This document shows positions 46,411 to 54,087 of a stretch of 64,000 bases of DNA, piece after piece. The notes under the pieces were generated by a model. It searched no databases and had not been told where the DNA came from. It saw only the letters and a list, made by a program, of their open reading frames with translations. Every line of letters begins with the position of its first letter. The stretch's first letter is position 1. Made by a program: the position numbers and the translations under genes. The stretch covers positions 1-64,000 of the forward strand of contig NZ_NMQW01000013.1 in NCBI RefSeq assembly GCF_002234615.1, written 5' to 3'. The DNA is from Paenibacillus rigui. Its GTDB lineage: Bacteria > Bacillota > Bacilli > Paenibacillales > NBRC-103111.

Positions 46411-47316
46411 TTATTTCACACCTGTATAGACGAAGGCGCGGATAATGTGCCGCTGCGCAAAGAAAAATACGATCAGAATCGGTGTGACCAGAATCATATT
46501 TCCGGCCATCAGCACATTCCAGTTCGCCACGCCCTCTTCCTCCCGGATCTTCGCGATGCCTAACGGGAGTGTTCTCGCCGTTTCATCGGTTGTCATCACG
46601 AGCGGCCAGAAATAATCGTTCCAATGAGCAATGAAGCTGAACAAGGCAAAGGTCGCCAATACCGGCTTAGCCATAGGGATCATTAAATTCATAATGATTT
46701 GCCACTCCTTGGCATGATCCAGCCGCGCCGCCTCGAGCAGCTCCTCCTGAATCTGCTTGAACGATTGCCGCAAGAGGAAAATGCCGAAGGCGCTGGAGGC
46801 AAAAGGGAGAATGAGCGCAAGATGCGTATTCAACAGCTTCCAGGCGCTCAGCTGCAAATAAACGGGCAGGAATATCAATTGCGACGGAATCATCAGCGTA
46901 ATCATCACCATGCCGAATAAGAACCCCGACCCTTTAAATTGATAACGGGCAAAGGCATAGGCCGCTGGAATAATCGTCAGCATCTGCATCGCAAGGATCC
47001 CTACCGATACAATGATACTGTTCGTGATATAGTGCAGGAACGGCCCCGAGCCCCAGGCTCGCGCATAGTTGCTCCAGACGAAATGCTTGGGAATCCAGTT
47101 CGGCGGAAAAATCATCGTCTCCGGCAGCGTCTTTAACGAAGTGGACAGCATCCATACGAACGGCATGGCAAAGATCAGAACCAAGATGAGCATGCCTGCC
47201 GCGCTGACCGTCCGGATGGTGTAGTGCGTCAGCTTCGATGCGATTTCCTCTTTGCTTTTGACCTGAAGCAGGGGACGTTCCCGATCCAGCGTGTGTTCGG
47301 CCTTCAGTGGACTCAC
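46411..47316 (-). CDS. Ugp-type ABC importer permease (UgpE-like)
   Basis: 301 residues with six helices and the EAA loop LLEAARLDHAKEWQIIMNLMIP. It begins with GTG, placed right after AAAGGAAGAG, eight bases past the stop of the partner permease. It is the last gene of the importer operon and is ended by the terminator at 46333-46363. Assignment to glycerol-3-phosphate rests on the operon context (GlpP and a UgpB-like binding protein). Confidence 0.9.
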   Translation of the reverse strand: MSPLKAEHTLDRERPLLQVKSKEEIASKLTHYTIRTVSAAGMLILVLIFAMPFVWMLSTSLKTLPETMIFPPNWIPKHFVWSNYARAWGSGPFLHYITNSIIVSVGILAMQMLTIIPAAYAFARYQFKGSGFLFGMVMITLMIPSQLIFLPVYLQLSAWKLLNTHLALILPFASSAFGIFLLRQSFKQIQEELLEAARLDHAKEWQIIMNLMIPMAKPVLATFALFSFIAHWNDYFWPLVMTTDETARTLPLGIAKIREEEGVANWNVLMAGNMILVTPILIVFFFAQRHIIRAFVYTGVK

Positions 47317-47324
47317 CTCTTCCT

Positions 47325-48197
47325 TTATTGGTAATGAACGCGTTTGGACAGCATCTTGAAGTAAAGAATGGTTAATAGCCCTACGATGAACAGCAGGATG
47401 ACCCCTGCAGCGGAGGCATAGCCGATTTTGAAAAACCGGAAGCCATACTCATAAATGTAATAAACGAGCGTGTTGGTCGAGTTCACCGGCCCTCCCTGGG
47501 TCATAATCGCTATCGTCTCAAACACCTGAAACGAACCGATCATGTTGATAATGACCAGGAAGAAGATCGTTGGCGACAGCATCGGGAGAATCAGCCTGGC
47601 AAAGGTAATCCATGGCTTGGACTGGTCGAGGGCTGCGGCCTCATAGATGTCCTTGGGAATGCTTTGCAGTCCTGCAATAAACACTAGCGTGTTGTAGCCG
47701 AGTCCCTTCCATACGGCGACAATGACTAACGAGATTAGAGAGGTGCTTTGGGAAGACAGCCACGCCAGCTTGCCGAACCCGAACAAGCCGATAAACCAGT
47801 TCAACAAGCCGTACTGGGGATCCATCACCCACGCCCAAATCATCGAAATGGACACCCAGGAGACGATATGCGGGCTAAAGATCGCTCCTTGCACAAAGCT
47901 ATGGAATACGCCGGCCCGATTCAGCCAGAGCGCTAGTACTAAAGAAAGCCCGATGATGAATGCGACGGTCAACAGGGTGTACACAGTGGAATTCACGATG
48001 ACTTGTATAAATTCTTTTTCCTGGAGCAGGTCGGTGAAATTTTGCAAGCCGACGAATGCTTTCGTAGGACTGATAAAATTCCAATCATACATACTCAGGT
48101 AGATCATATACAGGATAGGGTATATAAAAAACAACGAAAATACGGTGATTGCCGGAGCGACCATCGCGTACGGACGGAGCTTTTGCCACATGCTCAT
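47325..48197 (-). CDS. Ugp-type ABC importer permease (UgpA-like)
   Basis: 290 residues with six helices and the EAA loop IYEAAALDQSKPWITFARLILP. Start ATG 48197 is chosen because GGCGG lies eight bases upstream inside the end of the ATPase gene; the GTG at 48206 is less well placed. It overlaps the ATPase stop region, showing tight coupling. Confidence 0.9.
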   Translation of the reverse strand: MSMWQKLRPYAMVAPAITVFSLFFIYPILYMIYLSMYDWNFISPTKAFVGLQNFTDLLQEKEFIQVIVNSTVYTLLTVAFIIGLSLVLALWLNRAGVFHSFVQGAIFSPHIVSWVSISMIWAWVMDPQYGLLNWFIGLFGFGKLAWLSSQSTSLISLVIVAVWKGLGYNTLVFIAGLQSIPKDIYEAAALDQSKPWITFARLILPMLSPTIFFLVIINMIGSFQVFETIAIMTQGGPVNSTNTLVYYIYEYGFRFFKIGYASAAGVILLFIVGLLTILYFKMLSKRVHYQ

Positions 48198-48198
48198 G

Positions 48199-49305
48199 TT
48201 ATACACCGCCGATACTCACAAGAGTTTTGCCTGGCGCAGGTTCCAACGCATGCTCCGCTTTGCTGTCCGGTACAGCGATATCACGAATCCGGTTGCCGTC
48301 CGAATCGAAATAGTAAAGATGGGCGTATGGAACGATCACCCGGATCCGATCCGACATTTCCAACGGTGCAAGGAAGGTTTTTATGAAGAAGACGCCGGAA
48401 GCCGAGCGGAGCTGGTAAATATTTTCCGCACCCAAGCTTTCGCGGGTAATGACTTCGCCTTCCAGCATCAAGCCTTCTCTAGGATTCAACGAGCCCATAA
48501 GCACATGCTCCGCCCGGAAACCGACATAACCGACGTTCCCCGCAGACGCTGCCTGGAAGCCTGGAAAGGCGCTGTACGGAAAGATGTTCATAGCCGGGGT
48601 GCCTATAAATTGGGCTGTAAACAGATTGTCCGGATCGTGATACAGCTTCATAGGGGAATCCGCTTGTTGGATGACTCCTTTATTCATAACCACAATTTCA
48701 TCGCCCATGGACATGGCCTCCACCTGGTCATGGGTAACATAAACAAAGGTTGTACCGAGCTTCCGATGAAGCTGAATCAATTCCGTTCGCATCTGATTGC
48801 GCAGCTTGGCGTCCAAATTGGAGAGCGGCTCATCTAGAATGAACACCTTCGGCTTTTTGACCATCGCCCGGGCCAGCGCAACCCTCTGGCGTTGTCCTCC
48901 CGACAGGTGCTGCGGCTTCTTATCCAGATGGGGGGTCAGGCCGACGATTTCGCAAATGTCGCGGATCAGCGTCTCCCGTTCCGGCTTCGGAACCTTTCTG
49001 TTTTTGAGTCCGAACTCAATATTGCCGCGAACTGTCATGGTCGGATATAAGGCATAGTTCTGGAAAACCATCGCCACGTCCCGAAGGCCGGGCTGGGTAT
49101 GGTTTACGCATTGATCCCCAATCCAGATTTCGCCGCTGCTCTCCCTCTCCAGCCCTGCAATCATGCGTAAGGTTGTCGATTTGCCGCAGCCCGACGGACC
49201 TACGAGCACCGTGAACGAGCCGTCTTTGATGGTCAGATTCAAATCGCTTATGATCGTGTCGTCTTTATAGGTTTTGGAAATATGCTTTAATACGATCTTC
49301 GCCAT
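48199..49305 (-). CDS. ABC importer ATPase (UgpC/MsmX type)
   Basis: 368 residues. Nucleotide-binding domain with Walker A VGPSGCGKSTT, the Q loop, signature HLSGGQRQRVALARAM, Walker B VFILDEPLSNLDAK and the H loop YVTHDQVEAM, followed by a C-terminal TOBE-type regulatory domain. AGGAGGGG precedes the ATG. It lies between the binding protein and the permeases. It is the only CUT1-type ATPase in this window, while three other CUT1 importers here lack one, so it may also energise those, as MsmX does in B. subtilis. Confidence 0.95.
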   Translation of the reverse strand: MAKIVLKHISKTYKDDTIISDLNLTIKDGSFTVLVGPSGCGKSTTLRMIAGLERESSGEIWIGDQCVNHTQPGLRDVAMVFQNYALYPTMTVRGNIEFGLKNRKVPKPERETLIRDICEIVGLTPHLDKKPQHLSGGQRQRVALARAMVKKPKVFILDEPLSNLDAKLRNQMRTELIQLHRKLGTTFVYVTHDQVEAMSMGDEIVVMNKGVIQQADSPMKLYHDPDNLFTAQFIGTPAMNIFPYSAFPGFQAASAGNVGYVGFRAEHVLMGSLNPREGLMLEGEVITRESLGAENIYQLRSASGVFFIKTFLAPLEMSDRIRVIVPYAHLYYFDSDGNRIRDIAVPDSKAEHALEPAPGKTLVSIGGV

Positions 49306-49325
49306 ACGAGCCCCTCCTTCACCGG

Positions 49326-50633
49326 TTACCTGCTTAACAGCTTATTTGCTTTTTCCGCCGCCTCATTCATCGCATCTTGCGGCTTCACATTTTTCTCCAA
49401 AATCGCATTGGTCATGGCATCGATCATCGTCTTCGTAATTTCCGGGTACGCATTGGCGTTCGGGCGCAGGACGGCATACTTTAATTGATCCGATGCTACT
49501 TTATACTGCGGGAATTCCTTGTAGTAATTTTGCAATTCATCGCTTTGCAGAGCCGAAATACGGTTGGGCAGGTAGCCGACATACTTATGCTGGTAGATCG
49601 TATTTTCCTTGGATGTCATGAATTTGACGAATTCCCATGTCGCTTCCTTCTCCTGCTCGCTAAGCTTGGAAGTGATGGCCAGGTGACAGCCCCCTGTCGG
49701 AACACCGTAGGTTTTATTAGCCGGCATAAAGTCGGTCATCATTTCAAAATTGTTCCCTTTGGCCACTTCCAGACTTGCTGACACACCGGCCGTTGACCCG
49801 ATCTTGAAGGCCGAAATTTGGTTCGACCAATCCTTCTCCGCATCCGCGCCGGCCGTCTTGCCTACGACAAATTTGATGATGCCTTCATCGGACATTTTTT
49901 TCCAGAACTGAACCGGTGCCACCCCTTCAGGCGTGTTAAACAGCGCTTTCTTCCCGTCCTCACTCAGTACTTTCCCGCCGCTTTGGGCGACCAGCGCCTC
50001 GTACTCCCACACACCGACCGCCATTGTCAAAGGCGTCTTGCCCTTCGATTTCAGTACTTGGCCGTACTGCTCTAATTCCGTCCAGGATTTCGGACCGGCA
50101 GGGTCGAGACCGGCTTCTTTTAACATCGTAATATTTTTGTAAAAGATCGGGGTGCTGCGCATAAAGGGGATCCCGTAAAGCTTGCCGTCCACATAAGCAT
50201 TTCCCATGAGCCCGGGGTTGAAATCCTTCAAATCGATCTGTGCGTCATCTCTTTGGGCCAGAGGCGTCAGATCTACCAGCATGCCCGAACGGGAGAAGAT
50301 GCCGGTGGAGGCAATTTCAAGATCAAATACGGCAGGCGCGTTCCCGGCAGCAAAGGCCGCCTGGACTTTCGCATGGAGATCGTCATACGTCCCCTGGTTC
50401 GCCTGCTGCACCTCGATCCGGTTCTGCGATTCGTTAAATTTTTTCACCAGGTTTTGTTTCGCTTCTTCAATTTTGCCGCCGTTGGCCGTCCAATATTTAA
50501 TGACAATTTTGCCGCCGGCCGAAGCGGAGGCACTGTTCTGGCTGCCCGTGCCGCTCGTGGCGCTGGATCCGCAGGCAGTGAGCAAGAATACCGTGCCAAG
50601 CGCGAGAATGGAAGCCTTACGTTTGTTCAACAT
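49326..50633 (-). CDS. UgpB-like binding lipoprotein, probably for glycerol-3-phosphate compounds
   Basis: 435 residues with lipobox FLLTAC and a Ser/Gly linker. The mature part resembles UgpB: a FYKNITMLKEAGLDP stretch after RSTPI, SWTELEQYGQVLKSKGK, and HKYVGYLPNRISAL near the C-terminus. AGGAGGA lies seven bases before the ATG. A terminator-like hairpin lies in its leader just downstream of glpP, which strongly suggests induction by glycerol-3-phosphate. It probably captures glycerol-3-phosphate or glycerophosphodiesters. Confidence 0.88.
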   Translation of the reverse strand: MLNKRKASILALGTVFLLTACGSSATSGTGSQNSASASAGGKIVIKYWTANGGKIEEAKQNLVKKFNESQNRIEVQQANQGTYDDLHAKVQAAFAAGNAPAVFDLEIASTGIFSRSGMLVDLTPLAQRDDAQIDLKDFNPGLMGNAYVDGKLYGIPFMRSTPIFYKNITMLKEAGLDPAGPKSWTELEQYGQVLKSKGKTPLTMAVGVWEYEALVAQSGGKVLSEDGKKALFNTPEGVAPVQFWKKMSDEGIIKFVVGKTAGADAEKDWSNQISAFKIGSTAGVSASLEVAKGNNFEMMTDFMPANKTYGVPTGGCHLAITSKLSEQEKEATWEFVKFMTSKENTIYQHKYVGYLPNRISALQSDELQNYYKEFPQYKVASDQLKYAVLRPNANAYPEITKTMIDAMTNAILEKNVKPQDAMNEAAEKANKLLSR

Positions 50634-50665
50634 GATACATTCCTCCTGGTTTCGAATAAGGATCG

Positions 50666-50722
50666 CAAAAAAAGAAGCCTGAATCGACCGCCGACTTGAC
50701 GTCAGCAGCTAATCAGGCTTCT
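50666..50722 (-). terminator. Leader terminator upstream of the Ugp-type operon, likely GlpP target
   Basis: On the minus strand AGAAGCCTGA (50722-50713) pairs with TCAGGCTTCT (50682-50673) across about 30 bases, followed by seven T. It lies between glpP and the binding-protein gene, 32 bases before that start codon. GlpP proteins prevent termination at such sites when bound to glycerol-3-phosphate, so this is a candidate antitermination switch as well as the glpP terminator. Confidence 0.75.
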
Positions 50723-50806
50723 CCCAAACTCCAACCAAATGCTATTTACTTGTCTAGGTACATCATAAAGGTGAAGTATTAAACCAGTGTTATCCGGTTA
50801 TTAAGT

Positions 50807-51436
50807 TTATGCAAACAACCGCTTCTGCTCCTCAGCGGAAATCGATTCCCGCCACAATTGCGGGCTTGAAGAGGATACTGCAGTCGCCCCGTGCCGGAGG
50901 CACTCGATCGTGTGACCTCGTTCAAACAATAGGCCGCCGGTAATGATCGGCAAGCTGGTCAATTTCTTGATCTGCCCAATCATCTCCGGAATCCGCGCGG
51001 GCATGACCTCAATAATGTCAGGCTCGATTTGCGAGACGCTTTTGGCCAAGTTATCCAGCCCTTCCGTATCGACGAGAAAAAAACGCTGTATGGTGAACAG
51101 CCCCATTTTGATCGCCAGCTTGACCACATTCGTTTTCGTGGTAATGATCCCTGTCGGTTTGATCACCTTGGCCAAATAATCCAGACCGTAAGCATCGGTG
51201 CTTAACCCGCCAATTTTCTCCAAATGCAGAAACACGGGCACCTGATGACTTTTGAACAAATCGACATAGCCCTTGATGACCCCGATGTGTCCGGTTAGCA
51301 GAAATACGCCGCTTAATTGGTTTCGGAGTGACAATGCTACCTCCATTTGCTTCGGCTCCTTAATGGAGGCGACCATCCTGTGCGTATTCAGCCTGTCGAA
51401 AAACACCCTGTCCTGATCATTCCTTCCCCGTTTCAT
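50807..51436 (-). CDS. glpP: GlpP-type glycerol-3-phosphate responsive antiterminator
   Basis: 209-residue RNA-binding antiterminator with a TIM-barrel fold similar to the glycerophosphodiester phosphodiesterase group. Family pattern: FFDRLNTHRMVASIK, GVFLLTGHIGVIKGYVDLFK, HLEKIGGLSTDAYGLDYLA, GIITTKTNVVKLAIK, IEVMPARIPEMI and PIITGGLL. In B. subtilis GlpP with glycerol-3-phosphate stops termination in the glp mRNA leaders. AGGAGGTG precedes the ATG. It follows a metallophosphoesterase gene by 42 bases and precedes the Ugp-type importer, not the usual glpF, glpK and glpD. Confidence 0.95.
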   Translation of the reverse strand: MKRGRNDQDRVFFDRLNTHRMVASIKEPKQMEVALSLRNQLSGVFLLTGHIGVIKGYVDLFKSHQVPVFLHLEKIGGLSTDAYGLDYLAKVIKPTGIITTKTNVVKLAIKMGLFTIQRFFLVDTEGLDNLAKSVSQIEPDIIEVMPARIPEMIGQIKKLTSLPIITGGLLFERGHTIECLRHGATAVSSSSPQLWRESISAEEQKRLFA

Positions 51437-51478
51437 CCCGCACCTCCTGTAACGCCGGATTTGTGCCCATGGCCCAGC

Positions 51479-52321
51479 CTACCTTTGTTCGGCAGTCAGG
51501 CGCAAGCTGACCACACACTCCCGATCCGAGTCGATGCCCCGTGCATCCGGGTTCGGGCGGAAGTGGTTCATATGGGTATACAGCGTCTCTCGGGTTGCTG
51601 CAAAGATGTCATCGGTTAAATCTATGGCGTTAATTCGGATGTCGTCCGGTCCGATCTCTACGGTACGCAGCCCCTGCTCATCCAGGCAGGCCGACAATTG
51701 AACAAACGTCCAGTTGTGCTGCTTCACAATAGAGTCGATATGGGTATGCCCGTTAAAATAGAGGCCTACCCCTTCTTTTTGGCTCAAAATACGCCACATG
51801 TCCACATCGGGATGAATGGACCCTTTCTCCTTATCTGAACGGGCTGTCGTCATGTGTACAGGATGGTGGGCGAATACGAGCATAGGCTTGCTCCCGGATG
51901 CCTTCACAACAGCTTCAAACCATCGCAGCTGCTCCTCGTCCACCATACCGCCCCAATCCTCAAAATCCATCTCTTTGGCCGTGTCCAGAAAAACAAGCAC
52001 CGCCTGCTCGGTTGTTACCGCATGGTAGCGGGCTTGCCCGGTTTGTTCGAGCACTTCCCTCCGGGTTTGGGCGTAGAGGTCATGGTTGCCCAGCGCATGA
52101 TAAAATGGCTTCCCATGCCGCCGAAGCATCGCATAAACCTCCTGCATCTCTGAGGCATGTCCATAATTGGTCAAATCCCCCAGTGAAATATACGCATCCG
52201 CTTCCTGCTCCATAAATCGATCGATAAAGGTTTGATAGAAATCATTACGTGCCGAAAGCCAACCCGGAATCGTGTCATCAATCGCGTGATAATGTAAATC
52301 TCCCATTAATACAAGCTTCAT
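51479..52321 (-). CDS. Calcineurin-like metallophosphoesterase
   Basis: 280-residue dinuclear metal phosphoesterase. The five motifs are in order: GDLHYH, SLGDLTNYGH, ALGNHDLY, VFAHHPVHM and FNGHTHID. The family includes cyclic nucleotide phosphodiesterases and glycerophosphodiester phosphodiesterase GpdQ. There is no signal peptide. It is the first gene of the glpP unit, so splitting imported glycerophosphodiesters into glycerol-3-phosphate is the most likely job, by inference. AAAGGGTGAG precedes the ATG. Confidence 0.9.
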   Translation of the reverse strand: MKLVLMGDLHYHAIDDTIPGWLSARNDFYQTFIDRFMEQEADAYISLGDLTNYGHASEMQEVYAMLRRHGKPFYHALGNHDLYAQTRREVLEQTGQARYHAVTTEQAVLVFLDTAKEMDFEDWGGMVDEEQLRWFEAVVKASGSKPMLVFAHHPVHMTTARSDKEKGSIHPDVDMWRILSQKEGVGLYFNGHTHIDSIVKQHNWTFVQLSACLDEQGLRTVEIGPDDIRINAIDLTDDIFAATRETLYTHMNHFRPNPDARGIDSDRECVVSLRLTAEQR

Positions 52322-52438
52322 AAGCTCTCACCCTTTCATGATCCATTAGACAGGCTACAATCACTTATGATGGTAAAGCACAAGTATTAATTGAAATGAA
52401 GAATTACATGTTATATTTGTAAAATTAGTATATTTTAG

Positions 52439-53377
52439 CTAACCCTTATTCAGCGTATTTATAAAAATTTCCAGTTCATTCGCTACCGCATACAGACTGG
52501 CCCGGTTCTCGAATTCATGACGCGTCTCCGGCAGCGGCAGCAGCTTGTGGTATTCCCGAATCGTCCGCAGATTATCGACCATTTGCTGCTTGGATTCCGT
52601 TCCGTCGCTGAGATGGCTGCTGAGCGCCTGCATAAAATCGCCGATCCGTATGCCCTGCTCCATCTTTACCGAGATTCTTGAAACATAAGGCAGCATGCGC
52701 TCCATAATGTCCAGCTGCTGCTGTTTGATCTCCAGCTTATGATAATAGGAGCTTCCTTTGCTCAGCCACTGATTTTCCATATCCATCATTACCAAAGGCT
52801 TGGCCTTCTTCAGCACCTCCGTCAGCAGCAGCAGCTCTTTGCCGTCCCATAGCGTGTAGCCTTCCCTCAAATAAGCGGCCATCTCATGCAAAATGGTGCA
52901 GAGCAGCCGGTTCGCCTCCTCCTGGTACCGGGTCAGCTCCTTATCGATGCTCGGCATGTACCAGTTGATCAGCAGGGCTACCCCCAGCCCGATGACAATG
53001 ACCTGCAGCTCGTTCAGGAAAAAAGCAAGGTCCATCTTGCGGTGCATATACACATGCATGACAATGACCGAGCTGCTGGCAATCCCTTCATGAATGCGAA
53101 GCCGGACGCAAAGCGGGATGAACAGAAGCAGCAGCACAAGAAACGATAGCGGCGTATAGCCGATTAGGGAAAACAACACGCTGGAAACCCCAATGCTCAA
53201 CAGGCAAGCGATGAACCGGCTTAGAACCGCATGGAAAGACTGTTTTCGCGACTTTTGGATGCAGAGCAGCGTAAGAATACCCGCCGCGGCGAAGTTGGTC
53301 AGCTGGAGTGTTTCTGCTAGGAAAATCGAGATGCAGACTCCGACGGCTGTCTTGATCGTACGAAAACCAATTTTCAT
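52439..53377 (-). CDS. Aromatic acid exporter family protein (YqjA-like, ArAE_1)
   Basis: 312 residues. About four to five N-terminal helices (AVGVCISIFLAETLQL, SFLVLLLLFIPLCVRL, ELQVIVIGLGVALLINW) are followed by a roughly 170-residue cytoplasmic helical domain. The start, MKIGFRTIKTAVGV, and ILTLLCIQKSRKQS are typical of the ArAE_1/DUF939 group, which includes B. subtilis YqjA and YgaE. The transported compound is unknown. AAGGTGAG lies six bases before the ATG. It is a single-gene unit, with repeat copy C just upstream. Confidence 0.87.
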   Translation of the reverse strand: MKIGFRTIKTAVGVCISIFLAETLQLTNFAAAGILTLLCIQKSRKQSFHAVLSRFIACLLSIGVSSVLFSLIGYTPLSFLVLLLLFIPLCVRLRIHEGIASSSVIVMHVYMHRKMDLAFFLNELQVIVIGLGVALLINWYMPSIDKELTRYQEEANRLLCTILHEMAAYLREGYTLWDGKELLLLTEVLKKAKPLVMMDMENQWLSKGSSYYHKLEIKQQQLDIMERMLPYVSRISVKMEQGIRIGDFMQALSSHLSDGTESKQQMVDNLRTIREYHKLLPLPETRHEFENRASLYAVANELEIFINTLNKG

Positions 53378-53476
53378 GCGCTCACCTTCATGTTGTTAGT
53401 TTTGGGTCTATTCTATATTGCGGGCGGCTTATATGTAAAGTTAATTCACACAAATGTAGCATATCGCGCTTTTGCA

Positions 53477-53566
53477 CAAGGGTAAACGGCTTCGCCATCC
53501 TTCAGATGGCATGCGTTTGTCAAGGTAGACGCAGGTTGTGAAACTTATACGTTCTGGCTACAAAAA
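53477..53566. repeat. Intergenic palindromic repeat, copy C
   Basis: CAAGGGTAAACGGCTTCG, then CCATCCTTCAGATGG, then CATGCGTTTGTCAAGGTAG and GTGAAACTTATAC. It matches copy A at most positions over about 73 bases, and the GCCATC/GATGGC palindrome is intact. It abuts the terminator of the XRE gene. Confidence 0.8.
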
Positions 53567-53597
53567 AATACCGCGGCACCCGTTCCGGCGCTGCGGT
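53562..53597 (-). terminator. Terminator of the XRE regulator gene
   Basis: Minus-strand ACCGCAGC (53597-53590) pairs with GCCGCGGT (53577-53570), apart from one mismatch, followed by A and a run of seven T. Confidence 0.82.
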
Positions 53598-53942
53598 TTA
53601 CTTCTGTGCTAGCGATTTCATGACGAACATTTCAATGCCCTGCTCGAGCATGCCCATCAAATATTCGGCGGCCTGCTTGTCTGCCCTGTACAGCTCCATC
53701 AGCATCGCGCCGATTCGCTCTACGCGTGCTGCTGCCCACGGATCGACTCCGTCTTCCTCTTCGATCACCATGTGCAGCTCATTTTGCAATCTGCTCAGCA
53801 CCTCGAGCTGGATCGTCTGCGTTTTGCCGGTTTCCAGATTGCTTAAGTAAACCGGAGATACGCCCAGCTCCTTCGCAAATTCATGAAGAGCAGCGCCTTT
53901 CTGCTGTCGAATCTGGCGCAGCTGCTCACCGAACGAACCCAT
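53598..53942 (-). CDS. XRE-family transcriptional regulator
   Basis: 114 residues. An N-terminal helix-turn-helix (RQIRQQKGAALHEFAKELG, VSPVYLSNLETGKTQ) is followed by a helical tail that may mediate dimerisation. It looks like a small SinR/Xre-type repressor; the target is unknown. The ribosome site is weak, with AGGTGG about 13 bases before the ATG. It lies 145 bases after the FGGY kinase gene on the same strand, so it could be transcribed with or separately from the sugar operon. Confidence 0.85.
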   Translation of the reverse strand: MGSFGEQLRQIRQQKGAALHEFAKELGVSPVYLSNLETGKTQTIQLEVLSRLQNELHMVIEEEDGVDPWAAARVERIGAMLMELYRADKQAAEYLMGMLEQGIEMFVMKSLAQK

Positions 53943-54087
53943 ATCTTAAAGCACCACCTGTGCGATAAACTCGGCTTGCGCCGGATATTTACCAGTATGG
54001 GCACGTTTTTATGGCGGTAAACTCTCCTGTATGCTTTGCGTGCCAGGCTAAGCCATATGAGAAGCTGCAAGCGGTGTCGTGAAGCCG

